From Perilla frutescens (taxonomy: Eukaryota > Streptophyta > Magnoliopsida > Lamiales > Lamiaceae), in contig BRKX01000019.1 of NCBI GenBank assembly GCA_026008535.1, positions 28,958,977 to 29,022,976 of the forward strand: DNA of 64,000 nucleotides, given 5' to 3'. The notes under the pieces were generated by a model. It was not told the origin of the DNA, did not search any database, and was given only the letters and a program-made list of their open reading frames with translations. Position 1 is the stretch's first letter; each line of letters begins with the position of its first letter. A program made the translations under genes and the position numbers. Positions 1 through 9,641 of this stretch are shown here, piece after piece.

Positions 1-49
1 TTGAGGTACAATTATAAATGTATCTACTAATTATCATGCCGGATTATTT

Positions 50-480
50 ACATGTTACATCGAGTGAAAAAAATACTTTGCAGTATATTGTTTAGACACA
101 TACATGTGGTTGAGTGTGGTTTCCCTCGTTTGCCTATGAGTAGTGTTTAATTACAAGGCACCGATGTTGGTCCATATACCATGTTATCGTGTCATGTACG
201 AGAAATTGATACATATATATGCTCGATTAATAGATAATATATTTACTAATTATTATTAGATGTTGATTCGAGTAAAATATTTTGTATTATACATGTTGTT
301 TATAGACATAAATTTAGACACGTACATGCGGTTGAGTGGTTCCCCTTGTTTGTCTATGAGTAGTATTTTTGCATTACATGAGATGTAGGTCCATACCATG
401 TTATCCCAAACCATATCGATCGGTACATGATAAGTATGTACCGGAAAATGCATATCGAGAAATTAATTGACCGAGTATAT
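50..480. repeat. Diverged tandem duplication, period about 205 bp
   Basis: Two related blocks follow each other. The stretch from about 64 (agacacatacatgtggttga, then tgcctatgagtagtg) recurs from about 269 (agacacgtacatgcggttga, then tgtctatgagtagta). Each block continues into a 'ggtccata..ccatgttatc' stretch. The offset is roughly 205 bases, with many substitutions and small indels. The repeat lies just upstream of the possible exon at 549, so it may be intronic. Function is unknown. Confidence 0.6.
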
Positions 481-548
481 ACTTATAATTAATAGATAAT
501 TAAGTTAATATGTAAATTAATTAAGCCTGATTATGATGTGATTGGCAG

Positions 549-635
549 GATCTGAAGCAGAGGGCAGTTTTGGATTCAGAAGACATAAAACAGGCACTGT
601 TTAGAAACGCAGGATATGGAGGAAGGTGTCTCTGA
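549..635 (+). CDS. Possible terminal exon of an unidentified gene
   Basis: A 29-codon open stretch follows a plausible 3' splice site (…attggcag|gatctg) and ends at TGA 633-635. It reads DLKQRAVLDSEDIK and then ends RNAGYGGRCL. Its base composition is more balanced than the AT-rich surroundings, and 3'-UTR-like sequence follows. I do not recognise the protein. Upstream sequence would be intron, with the rest of the gene off the left edge. It could also be chance; this call rests only on splice-site form, codon-like composition and position. Confidence 0.3.
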   Translation, partial: DLKQRAVLDSEDIKQALFRNAGYGGRCL

Positions 636-1533
636 CAATCAACCAGCAAATTAAATTAAATTAAATTTATTTTACTTAATTAGAATTATTCAAAAATGCG
701 AATTTAATTTTGGTGAGGATTGTATTTTTTCGTGGTGTAGATTGATCTGAAGTTTTATTAGTATTATTATTACGTATTAATATTCAAGTGAAGGGATGTA
801 GTTATTATAAAATAAAAAGAATTATTTGGAATATGTGGCTTTTGATGGCCTCTTGTCGTTATTGTCGTCGTGTTTCTTTTTTTTTTTTAATTTTACATTT
901 GCCCTTTTTTAATTTTTCTAAGACCTCGTGATGATGAAGGCGTTTTCCCGATTTTGGTATTAATGGAATATTTTTGGATTCTGCTTCAGTTTCTGAGAAT
1001 CATCAAGGCCGATTGCTACAATCAAGTTGGAATATGAAATCAGCTCGTTACAATATATTTTTCTAAAAATCAATACTATTTTTTTTATTATTTTATTACC
1101 ATATAAGCCCTTCATAAATGATTAAAAAATATTGAGAAAAAGAAAGGTGGATAAACGATAAGTCTATAAACGGATTAAATGTCAGAAAATTCATCATTTT
1201 TGAATGAATTTTTAATCTAAACATAATTTTTAAAATGTTACAATAATGACCTAATCTTTTGATTTGGACAAACAATTCCATGCACTAGGTGCATATAAGT
1301 TTATTTAGACAAGCAGGTCAAATTTGCGGTTCAATTCTCTTTGACCTCTGTCAAGGCGGGTCAACCCGCAAAAAAAAAAAGGAAGAAGAAGAACCGTCAA
1401 AATCATAATCAACCGTAACACTAAAAAATATCACTTAAAATTTCAAAAGTATCACTAGTATCTTCAAAACTATCGAGTCTACTAGTTAACTTATATGAGT
1501 TTATTTTGTTCAAATTACAATTTTTTCCATTAA

Positions 1534-1665
1534 TGTTTAGAGTTTAAGGGTTTAGGTTTTCTTAGGATTTAGGGTTTTTTAGGGTTTAGTTTTTTTAAGG
1601 GTTTCTTTAGTATTTTTAGATTGTTAGTGGTTTATTTTAGGTTTTTTAAGGTTTATTAATTTCGA
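1534..1665 (+). repeat. Degenerate telomere-like (TTTAGGG) tract
   Basis: The tract contains many imperfect copies of the plant telomere heptamer TTTAGGG, such as agggtttag, ttagggtttttt, tagggtttag and aagggttt. The copies are out of phase and interrupted by T runs, so it is not a clean array. It resembles a decayed interstitial telomeric or telo-box-rich sequence. Low complexity may explain it equally well. Confidence 0.4.
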
Positions 1666-1700
1666 TTAGGGTTATATTTGATTTGAAAATTTTTATTGTC

Positions 1701-2010
1701 GAGCGTAGAGCACGAGCTCACGCATTAGCATTGGATGAGTTGTCTGATCAAAAAATTAAATTAATTCACTTTTATTTTATGGTTCACTAATTCTATTTTA
1801 GGGTTTATATTTATTTCAAGAAATTTCACTACTGAGCGCAGTGCGCGAGCTCACGTGTTAGCGTTAGATGAGTGCAGTCGTCGGATAAAAAAAATAATTC
1901 AATTTTATTTAGGAGTCACTAATTCCATTCTAGGTATATATTTATTTCATAAAATTTAATTATCGAGTACAGTGCACGAGCCCACATGTTAGTATCGGAA
2001 AATTGCACTG
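1701..2010 (+). repeat. Tandem repeat, three units of about 132 bp
   Basis: The signature 'gagcg(t/c)ag(a/t)gc(a/g)cgagctcac' starts at 1701, recurs at 1834 and appears diverged at 1965, giving spacings of 133 and 131 bases. Each unit continues through 'cattag..ttggatgag..', an AT-rich middle and 'cactaattc(t/c)a.tttagg..tatatttatttca'. The third unit is truncated. No coding content is seen. Confidence 0.7.
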
Positions 2011-2267
2011 TGCATGTCGATGGATAAAAAAAAGATAATCCATTTGATTTTAAAAGGTATACATTTTTTGGGAAAAATAAAAAAGAAAAAAAATAGGAAA
2101 AGGGCAAAATCGGCCAAAAAAAAGACGAGCGCGTGGGTGTCACGTGCCGTCTGAAATAAGCCATATGTGCACAAAAGTCCTTCTCTTTGATTTGTAGCAA
2201 ATTTGATACCACAAGTTTAATTCAATTTTAAAGTGTCAAAGTCGAATGTGGGTGTTTTTATCGTGCA

Positions 2268-3184
2268 TGTTAGTGCCATTTTGTAGCACTAAGTTTGTTT
2301 TAGCGATTTATGTTCGACAATGTGTGACTGGGTATGTCCCACGAAGATTTATTTTCCAAGGTGCAAGAAAAGAAGAACAGTTGGTGAACTGTTCCAGAGT
2401 ATGTCCCAGACAGAACCAGGGAAACTCTATATATGGCAGTTTCCATGTTGGAAAAATCTTGCGCCGAACCAGTTTGGAAGGTCAAGATATATTCGTTTTA
2501 CTACCTTGTGGTGTACATACCATGCTGAATTAACCCCACTACACTTGGAAAGTATCTACACACGTTTGGAAGTCCACAAACCACAATCCACTTACCATAC
2601 TGGCGGCGGATGGAGATCGACGCCAAAGTCTATATAAAGGCCGAATTGAGGAGCAATCGGTACCACTCATATATTGTTTAGATTCTCTTGATAATTTGTT
2701 TGAGAGTCAGTTTGTATGTGGTCATTGTAACTAGTAGTTGTTCCTTAAACAGTTCAACATGATAGACTAGTTTTGAGTGTTTTCGAGTGAAACACGTGAG
2801 GGGATTTTCATTCCGTTTTGTACGCAATCTCGGGAGAGATTGTAAGTTGAAGTCGTGGGTAGCTAGAGAGAGTCTAGTGTCACGGTTGTAAGGGGATCTT
2901 ACAGTTTTCGGCTAGCGAAAGAGTTCGTGGAGAAGAAGGGGCAACATAAGGAGGGAGTTATGTATGTGTAAGAACCCTAATACACTACACGAAGGAGTAA
3001 CAGTTGAATCTTCAAGTTTGGGTGAAGTCCCCCAGAGTAGGTTAGTTAACCGAACTGGGTTATCAATCTCGTGCGTGCCTTTACTGTTTTTTTTATCTGT
3101 TCTTGCTTCTGTCCCCAACATATCGAAGAACACTTGCACGCAGTAAAGTATAGTCGCATTAAAAATATGGATTATGGTTTTTCA
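2268..3184 (+). repeat. 5' LTR of TR-GAG element
   Basis: Direct repeat of 5964-6882, starting TGTTAGTGCC and ending GGTTTTTCA. A possible TATA sequence, 'ctatataaagg', lies at about 2629 and would start transcription in the middle of the LTR. The differences from the right copy are scattered substitutions. Confidence 0.92.
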
Positions 3185-3186
3185 AT

Positions 3187-3200
3187 TGGCACCAGAGCGG
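3187..3200 (+). other. Primer-binding site (initiator-tRNA-Met-like)
   Basis: TGGCACCAGAGCGG lies two bases after the 5' LTR. It resembles the common Copia site TGGTATCAGAGC complementary to the 3' end of initiator tRNA-Met, with two transitions. Confidence 0.7.
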
Positions 3201-3258
3201 GTCACCAGTTCCATTGGTGTGATCTTGGGTTTGTTAATCTGTGTTTGTTTTGGTGAGA

Positions 3259-4332
3259 ATGAATTCTGTGCACGAAGGACGTCCCCCAATTTTGGATGGA
3301 AATAACTACGCTTATTGGAAAGCAAGGATGATGGTGTTTATCAAATCCATTAATGGTAAAGCTTGGAAAGTGGTGCTAAATGGGTGGAGTCCTCCAACAA
3401 AAGTGGATGAATCAGGTAATATTGTTCAAAAACCTGAAGCTCGATGGACCAAAGACGAGAATATGTTGGCAAACTTCAACTCATGGGCTTTAAATGCTAT
3501 ATTTTCTGCTGTTGATGTGAATATTTTCAAACTAATCTCCACTTGTGAAGTTGCTAAGGATGCTTGGGACATACTTCAAATAACACATGAAGGAACAATT
3601 GAAGTTCGAAGGTCTAAACTGCAGTTATTAACTACAAAGTTTGAAACCCTGAAGATGCATGAGGAAGAGACCATAAGTGAATTCAATTCAAGCTTATGTG
3701 GCATTGCAAATGAATGTTTTGCACTTGGTGAAAAGATTTCTGATGGAAAGCTCGTAAGGAAAGTGTTGAGATCTCTTCCAAAAAGATTTGCTCATAAAGT
3801 TACAGCAATTGAGGAAGCAAAAGATATCAGCAACATGAAGTTGGAAGAATTGATAGGATCATTGCTTACCTTTGAGATGTCTCTTCCTGATGATGAAAAG
3901 CCTGAAAGAACAAATTTAGGCACTAATACTTCTTCTTCCAACATCAAACCGGAGTTGACGTTCAATGATCATGATAAAGGTGCAGAATCCATGGCCTCAC
4001 TAACCAAGTATCTTGATCAGGTTCTAATGCAAATCAGTCAGAATCTGCATGATAGTGTTCCTCAAACTGTCCCTGACAATAAATGGAACAAGTATCCAAA
4101 TTTTTCGAGGAAGTATAAAGCTGCTGAAAGAAGATCTGGTGGGAAGTGCAGAAAGATTCAATGTACAGAATGTGGTGGGATTGGTCATATTCAATCTAAA
4201 TGTACCAATACATCGAACAAAATTGATATCCATTCAAATATATTGGATAGTGATCTTACTTATGATGGCAGTAGTGAAGAAGAGTGTTGTGCCAATAATC
4301 ATACTGCATTTGTTGCTAAGAACGAGCTCTGA
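3259..4332 (+). CDS. Copia Gag polyprotein (UBN2-type) with zinc knuckle
   Basis: A 357-residue open frame, starting at the ATG of MNSVHEGRPPILDGNNYAYW. The first about 240 residues are typical of plant Copia Gag (UBN2/DUF4219 families): LDGNNYAYWKARM, the AKDAWDILQ segment, and the EFNSSLCGIANE and VLRSLPKRFAHKV segments. A CX2CX4HX4C knuckle (CTECGGIGHIQSKC) sits at about residues 302-315 and would bind the RNA. Gag would form the particle that packages the transcript. The frame stops at 4332, but recognisable Gag C-terminal sequence continues in other frames, so this is probably a frameshift-truncated Gag. It is the longest uninterrupted coding frame among the four smaller LTR elements of this window. 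Confidence 0.85.
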   Translation: MNSVHEGRPPILDGNNYAYWKARMMVFIKSINGKAWKVVLNGWSPPTKVDESGNIVQKPEARWTKDENMLANFNSWALNAIFSAVDVNIFKLISTCEVAKDAWDILQITHEGTIEVRRSKLQLLTTKFETLKMHEEETISEFNSSLCGIANECFALGEKISDGKLVRKVLRSLPKRFAHKVTAIEEAKDISNMKLEELIGSLLTFEMSLPDDEKPERTNLGTNTSSSNIKPELTFNDHDKGAESMASLTKYLDQVLMQISQNLHDSVPQTVPDNKWNKYPNFSRKYKAAERRSGGKCRKIQCTECGGIGHIQSKCTNTSNKIDIHSNILDSDLTYDGSSEEECCANNHTAFVAKNEL

Positions 4333-4388
4333 ATATTGTTACACCACATGTCCCTGCAACTGTTCCAACAAATGACTTTTTTCAGACT

Positions 4389-5400
4389 TGTGAATGCAGC
4401 AATGATGAAGATTTTTCTGAAGAAACTATTGATGAGTCATTCAATAAATTGCATTCTGGTTGGAAAATGGTGGTTCAAATAAATGAAGACCTGATTCAGC
4501 AGAATGATCAACTCATTCAAGAACGTGATTCTCTTGTTGCTTAAAATGAAAAGCTTCAATCTGATCTTTTGACTGTCAAGAACAGTATGCAGGAACAGAT
4601 CAGTGAACTTCATCACCTGAAGAAGAACATCAAGATGATGAATTCAGGAACATCTCAGCTTGATGAAATTCTTTCCAAGGGAAAGAGTCCTCAGGATCAT
4701 TCTGGGCTTGGATTTAATGGTGGTCATACTTATGACAAATTATGTCAAGGACAGACGTCTGGAACAAAAGATCTAACATTCCCAGAACCAAAAGCTGAGC
4801 CAAAGAGCAAGCAGCAGCAGTGAAGAAAGTCTTCTCAAAAGACACGTGTGGTGTGTCATTACTGTGAGAAACCTGGTCACATTCATCCTCATTGTAAGAA
4901 TTACAAAACTGATTTGCGAAGGATGAGTAGAAGAAGAAATATTGTCTCTCAAGATCAAAAGCCATGCATGAACTCAGCTAAAAAAGGGAAGGAAAAGATT
5001 CAGATTCATGCACAGACAGTTTCCAAAACACATCACAGAACATTCCAGACAGATAGCAGGACAAGTTCAGGAACAATTCAAAAATATTCTCAGAAACCTT
5101 TTGTCCCTATATGTCATTTTTGAACTGTGCTAGACATATTAGACCGCATTGTTTCAAGTACTTAGCCAAATTGAAGAAGAAAAGTAACAGCCAAGTTATC
5201 ATGAAGAAAACTCGTAAAGTTTGGGTGAAAAAGGCTGACGGAAAATGCAACAATGCCTCTGAATCTTTTAATGACAAAAAGAGTGAATGTGTTCCAGGAA
5301 ATGTTCTTAACGAAAAAGTTGATGCTTTCCAGATTAAAGCAACAACAAAGACTAACTTGGTGGTTTAAGATTCAATAGATGTTTCTACAAAAATTGAACC
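4389..5400 (+). pseudogene. Gag C-terminal remnant with two extra zinc knuckles
   Basis: Sequence downstream of the Gag stop continues in shifted frames. It holds a coiled-coil-like stretch (INEDLIQQNDQLIQERDSL, interrupted by a TAA), then SGTSQLDEILSKGK, the landmark seen in SIRE-like Copia Gag proteins. A second knuckle, CHYCEKPGHIHPHC, is encoded at 4854-4895. A third, around 5112-5155, is split by a one-base shift (ICHF, then NCARHIRPHC). The basic region MKKTRKVWVKKADGK follows. A TGA at 4821 and other breaks rule out a single product unless frameshifted. Confidence 0.7.
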
Positions 5401-5944
5401 TGCGGAATATAAGGGAAAATCTATTTCCAAAAGTGTTCCTACTTTACAGGCCTGGAAAACGTAGATTTGTTTTGTGATTTCTTACCACTTATCGAAATCA
5501 CTAAGAAGACGAAAATGAAAGAAGAAAGACACGCAGAAGGACAATGATCAATGGTCCTTCATATGTTTTGATGGTCTGGAAGTGTTATTTGACCATCCTT
5601 TGCAGTTGAACTTTCCATTCCAACTGCTGTGCCTGAGACTATTCCTGACGTCCTGTGGTTGACACCATTTCTCAGCTGATTCCAGCTGCGTCTGCTGCTG
5701 ATGCTGTTTCTCAAGCTACTCCTGCAGTTAAAAATGTTGGTGTGCCTCCCTCTGCACCTCCCGCCCGAGCTTTGTCATTTATGGTAGCCACTAAGGGGGA
5801 GAAGACGTAAGAAAGGGGAGTTCCCAGCATTGTTTCAAGGGGAGTTCCAGTAACTGTGCCAGACAGTTTTGATATCGTTTTTTATATATGTTTGATCTGT
5901 GGTTTTTCCATGAGTTGTGCAGATCGTTGATTATTGTCTGCCAT
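5401..5944 (+). other. 3' non-coding part of TR-GAG interior
   Basis: No reverse transcriptase, integrase or RNase H motif is visible in any frame. The 'cactaagggggagaag' stretch near 5790 resembles the polypurine-containing 3' end of SIRE-like elements. The direct jump from Gag remnants to the 3' end implies deletion of the whole pol region. Confidence 0.55.
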
Positions 5945-5963
5945 AAACGCCAAAGGGGTAGAT
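5945..5963 (+). other. Polypurine tract of TR-GAG element
   Basis: A short purine-rich run, aaaggggtaga, lies immediately before the TG of the 3' LTR at 5964. This is the expected site for plus-strand priming. Confidence 0.6.
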
Positions 5964-6882
5964 TGTTAGTACCATTTTGTAGCACTAAGTTTGTTTTGGC
6001 GATTTATGTTCGACAATGTGTGACTAGGTATGTCCCACGAAGATTTATTTTCCGCTGTGCAAGAAAAGAAGAACAGTTGGTAAACTGTTTCAGAGTATGT
6101 CCCAGACAGAACTAGGGACACTCTATATATGGCAGTTTCCATGTTGGAAAGATCTTGCACCGAATTAGTTTGGAAGGTCAAGATATATTCGTTTTGCTCC
6201 TTTGTGGTGTAGATACCATGCTGAATTAACCCCACTACACTTGGAGAGTATCTACACACGTTTGGAAGGCCACAAACCACAATCCACTTATCATACTGGT
6301 GGCGGATGGAGATCGATGCCAAAGTCTATATGAAGGCTGAATTGAGGAGCAATCGATACCACTCATATATTGTTTAGATTCTCTTGATAATTTGTTTGAG
6401 AGTCAGTTTGTTTGCGGTCATTGTAACTAGTAGTTGTTCCTTAAACAGTTCAACGTGATAGACTAGTTTTGAGTGTTTTCGAGTGAAACATGTAAGGGGA
6501 TTTTCATTCCGTTTTGTACGCAATCTTGGGAGAGATTGTAAGTTGAAGTCGTGGGTAGCTAGAGGGAGTTTAGTGTCACGGTTGTAAGGGGATCTTACAG
6601 CTTTCGGCTAGCGAAAGAGTTCATGAAGAAGAACGGGCGACATAAAGAGGGAGTCATGTATGTGTAAGAACCCTAATACACTACACGAAGGAGTAACCGT
6701 CGAATCTTCAAGTTTGGGCGAAGTCCCCCCAGAGTAGGTTGGTTAACCGAACTGGGTTATCAATCTCGTGTGTGCCTTTACTATTTTTTTCTATCTGTTT
6801 TTGCTTCTGTCCCCAACATATCGAAGAACACTTGCACGCAATAAACTATAGTCGCATTAAAAACACGTATTACGGTTTTTCA
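5964..6882 (+). repeat. 3' LTR of TR-GAG element
   Basis: Matches 2268-3184 over its full length. It starts TGTTAGTACC, ends GGTTTTTCA, and is followed by the target duplication GTGCA. Confidence 0.92.
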
Positions 6883-7181
6883 GTGCAACGTCAGATTTTC
6901 AGTCGTCAATTTTTTTTGGGGTTCCTATTTGTTACAAATCAAAAGATTTAATTGTTATTATAATATTTTAAAAATTATATTTATATTGTAAATTCGTTCA
7001 ATGATAGTTTGTTTTTGTTTTGTTTTGTTTTTGTTTTTTTTACAATTATCTCTTTATATAATGTTATCAACTTGAACTTTGAATTGTTTATTTGAGTTCA
7101 AAAGGAAAGTAGCGGTGAATTATTTCAAAGCTAAGACGTTTCCTCCTCACATAGGTGCTCCAACACTTGAATTATCAATTA

Positions 7182-7390
7182 CTTCCTCCGTTTCTGAATA
7201 AGTGTCATTTTAGATGAATGCACACATATTAATAAAGACATTAATTAGATAATTAAATTATTTTATACATCCTTATGTGAATACATTAAATGAGTTTAAT
7301 ATGATTATTTGAATGCATTAAATGAGAGCAAATATAAGAAAATTGTGAAATTTTTACCTTGATTGTATAGAATGACACTTTTTGTGAAAT
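7182..7390. mobile_element. Degraded Stowaway-like (Tc1/mariner) MITE
   Basis: The left end (cttcctccgtttctgaataa, then gtgtcatttt) follows a TA at 7180-7181 and is typical of Stowaway MITE termini. An inverted counterpart of its inner part, 'aatgacactttt', lies at about 7371-7382. The outer part of that right repeat is lost, so the right boundary is approximate. No coding capacity. Confidence 0.5.
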
Positions 7391-8493
7391 AAATTTGTAA
7401 TTTAGATATAAATTTTAAAAGCTTGCAACTAAAGCACAAGCTTGCAAATTTTTTGCAAAATAGACAACTCCATTTTTTTTTTCCGAGCGAATGGAAAATC
7501 ACTTGCCAAAATAATAACGTTGTGTTGTATTAAGGTCTAAAATATTTTTACCTCATCACAAAAGACGACAATTTATACCAAAAAATTAAAAAGTCAAAAT
7601 TGTATATTCTTCCTTTTGTTCTTCATTTAGACACAAATGACGTCGTTTACCGATGAGGTGAAAGATATTTTCCATATCATTATGTAATGACATGATTTTT
7701 GTGCCACACTAGTTTCCCGTTTGTTAAGAAAAAATGAGGATGTCTCTATTTTGCAAAAAGATGCAAGTTTACATTTTAATTGTAAATTTATAAAGTTTGT
7801 GTCTAAATTACAAATCGTGTCAAATTTTGTATATTTAATTGTAGTTAAACCTATATGAGAATCATTTAATTTAATGTTATTGGAAAATTGAAACTGCCTA
7901 GAAGATGGCAATCGTATCTGAGGCCGAGGGATCTGATTTATACCAATAATGAAAATTTACATAAAGTAGGAAAAAGTTTTTGATAACATCATTAATTAAA
8001 TTTAAGTAACCCACAGAAAGGCTTATAACTGCTATGTAAGATGAAATATACCACGTGCAATGTCATTCACCAAATCCAAATAAATTACAAAAAATTAAAC
8101 CTATGCAATATACTGATATGCATGGCCTAACCATTGTACAAAACAATAATTTACATCCCAAAAATAAATTATAAAAAAAACATAGGGCCGCTAAATAAAT
8201 AAATGTAAGTGAACTAAATTTTCACTTTCCATTCATAAATTGGCCCAATAGATCAGAAAGCTAAATTATTTCGGCCCAAACCATTAGAAATAAAATTGAG
8301 AACCGGTTACAATTTTCATTCGAATTGTACTTGTGGCGGTAAAATGAGGAAATTTATTTTGCTTTTTTTTTTTTTAAATATATAGTATCGACCTATAGTG
8401 GATGTTACATGCTAATGTATCGATTACAGTTAAATGCATAAATTTTAAAACGAATGGCAACTTAAACACATTATAAAATTTCGCAATTACAAT

Positions 8494-8497
<4 letters not shown>

Positions 8498-8543
<46 letters not shown>
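8498..8543. repeat. (TA)n microsatellite, about 23 units
   Basis: Uninterrupted alternating A and T over about 46 bases. A dinucleotide array of this kind is expected to be length-polymorphic. Confidence 0.95.
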
Positions 8544-8544
<1 letters not shown>

Positions 8545-8926
8545 GGACACCCTGATTTTTTCCGATCAACGGAAAATAGGTGAGATATAAATTCATATCA
8601 TTTTATAATGAGATGAAAAATATTTCCCTCCTCATCGTAAAATAATGTCGTTTTGTGTATTGACTTTGGGAACTAGGGTTTTGATAGTTTTAAAAAATGA
8701 ATTTATATTTGCTAATTTGTGATTGTATGCCTCTAACCGAATTACCGCACACTCAATAAGTGAAGAGAATGCTACTCCAGAAACGTAAAATGTGTTTGAG
8801 AGAAGAGATAGGATTTATGGATTTGAAGGAAAAAATATTTAATTTTCATTTTCTTTTTACCTTTTTTTTCCATATACAAAATGACATTGTTTTGTGATGA
8901 TGTGAAAATATATTCCACATAAGCAC

Positions 8927-9601
8927 TGTAGATGCCATATTTCTGCATAGGCTCAAAAACTAGGCCCACACCTACTTGATGGTTTAAAGAACCTGATAAA
9001 GTCGTGCCACACGACCAAGTGTCTCGAGGTCCATGCTTCGAAGTCCATCACTCGAGGTCCATGCCTCAAGGTCGGAACTTTAATCCTCGAAGTCCAGAGG
9101 TTTAAAGAAGCGAGAGTCCTCGGATTCAAGGAGAAGACCGGGTCAAAGAATCCGTTGAAGATAGCCATGACCCCATCAAAAACCCTAAAGGGGATAAGAG
9201 AGGATCTAAAAATATCAGGATTTGGTTAGTATCTCGCCACTATATATATGTTCTTCATAAGAGATACAAAAGAGATGCAACTATACACACTACGCACGCA
9301 ACACTCGCAATATCGATAAAATCATAAGCACTCATTACTCATCACGCAGCTCCGCAAGCGAGCCATACACAAGGCTCCATAACAGCGAAGCTCGACCCCC
9401 CTCTCTTTTGCAATATAACTCTTATAATTCCGCAATTTAATCACTTTTATCTTTAATTAATTCGATTCTGACTTGAGAGTCGGAGTCTGATCCATCGTCA
9501 ACCCCCCGACGGTCATTCGACTTCACGTGTTTTTTGTCTTGTAGATCACTGGAGCTTGAAGTCGAAGTACGATTAATTGTAGAGATTTTTTGACCTCTAC
9601 A
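8927..9601 (+). repeat. 5' LTR of Tat-like element
   Basis: Direct repeat of 22843-23521. It contains 'ccactatatatatg' at about 9237-9250 as a likely TATA region, and the GC-rich 'caaccccccgacggtc' block near its end. Ends in TCTACA. Confidence 0.92.
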
Positions 9602-9603
9602 GT

Positions 9604-9621
9604 TTGGCGCCCACCGTGGGG
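9604..9621 (+). other. Primer-binding site of Tat-like element
   Basis: TTGGCGCCCACCGTGGGG starts two bases after the 5' LTR. The TGGCGCC-type site is usual in Tat and Athila elements. I did not match it to a specific tRNA with certainty. Confidence 0.75.
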
Positions 9622-9641
9622 CTCTGATCGATCACTTCAAG

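Larger units (their letters stand above)
636..2267. other. AT-rich intergenic stretch
   Basis: No gene is supported here. The short open frames are AT-rich and lack family motifs. Apart from homopolymer runs (long T run near 880, A run near 1370), two structured parts are listed separately: a telomere-repeat-like tract at about 1534-1660 and a three-unit tandem repeat at 1701-2010. Confidence 0.6.
2268..6882 (+). mobile_element. Copia LTR retrotransposon with gag only (TR-GAG type)
   Basis: Two LTRs of 917 and 919 bp (2268-3184, 5964-6882) begin TGTTAG and end TTTTCA. They are flanked by the same 5-bp target duplication, GTGCA (2263-2267 and 6883-6887). A primer-binding-like site follows the left LTR and a purine tract precedes the right one. 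The 2.8-kb interior encodes Gag-type sequence only; I see no protease, integrase, reverse transcriptase or RNase H motif. This matches terminal-repeat retrotransposons with a GAG domain, which depend on enzymes from other Copia elements. LTR similarity is high by eye, so insertion is fairly recent. Confidence 0.93.
6888..8921. other. AT-rich intergenic stretch with decayed small repeats
   Basis: No gene is supported. The region contains a degraded Stowaway-like MITE (7182-7390), a TA microsatellite (8498-8543), and scattered copies of a motif of the form 'aatgacgtcgtttt..gatgaggtgaaaaatatttcc' in both orientations (about 7545-7575 reverse, 7637-7672, 8608-8660, 8880-8915). Confidence 0.6.

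Noticed and set aside
2246..2637. Plus-strand frames of 95 and 105 codons
   Set aside because: They lie inside the TR-GAG LTR, overlap each other in different frames, and the equivalent frames in the other LTR copy are not conserved in length.
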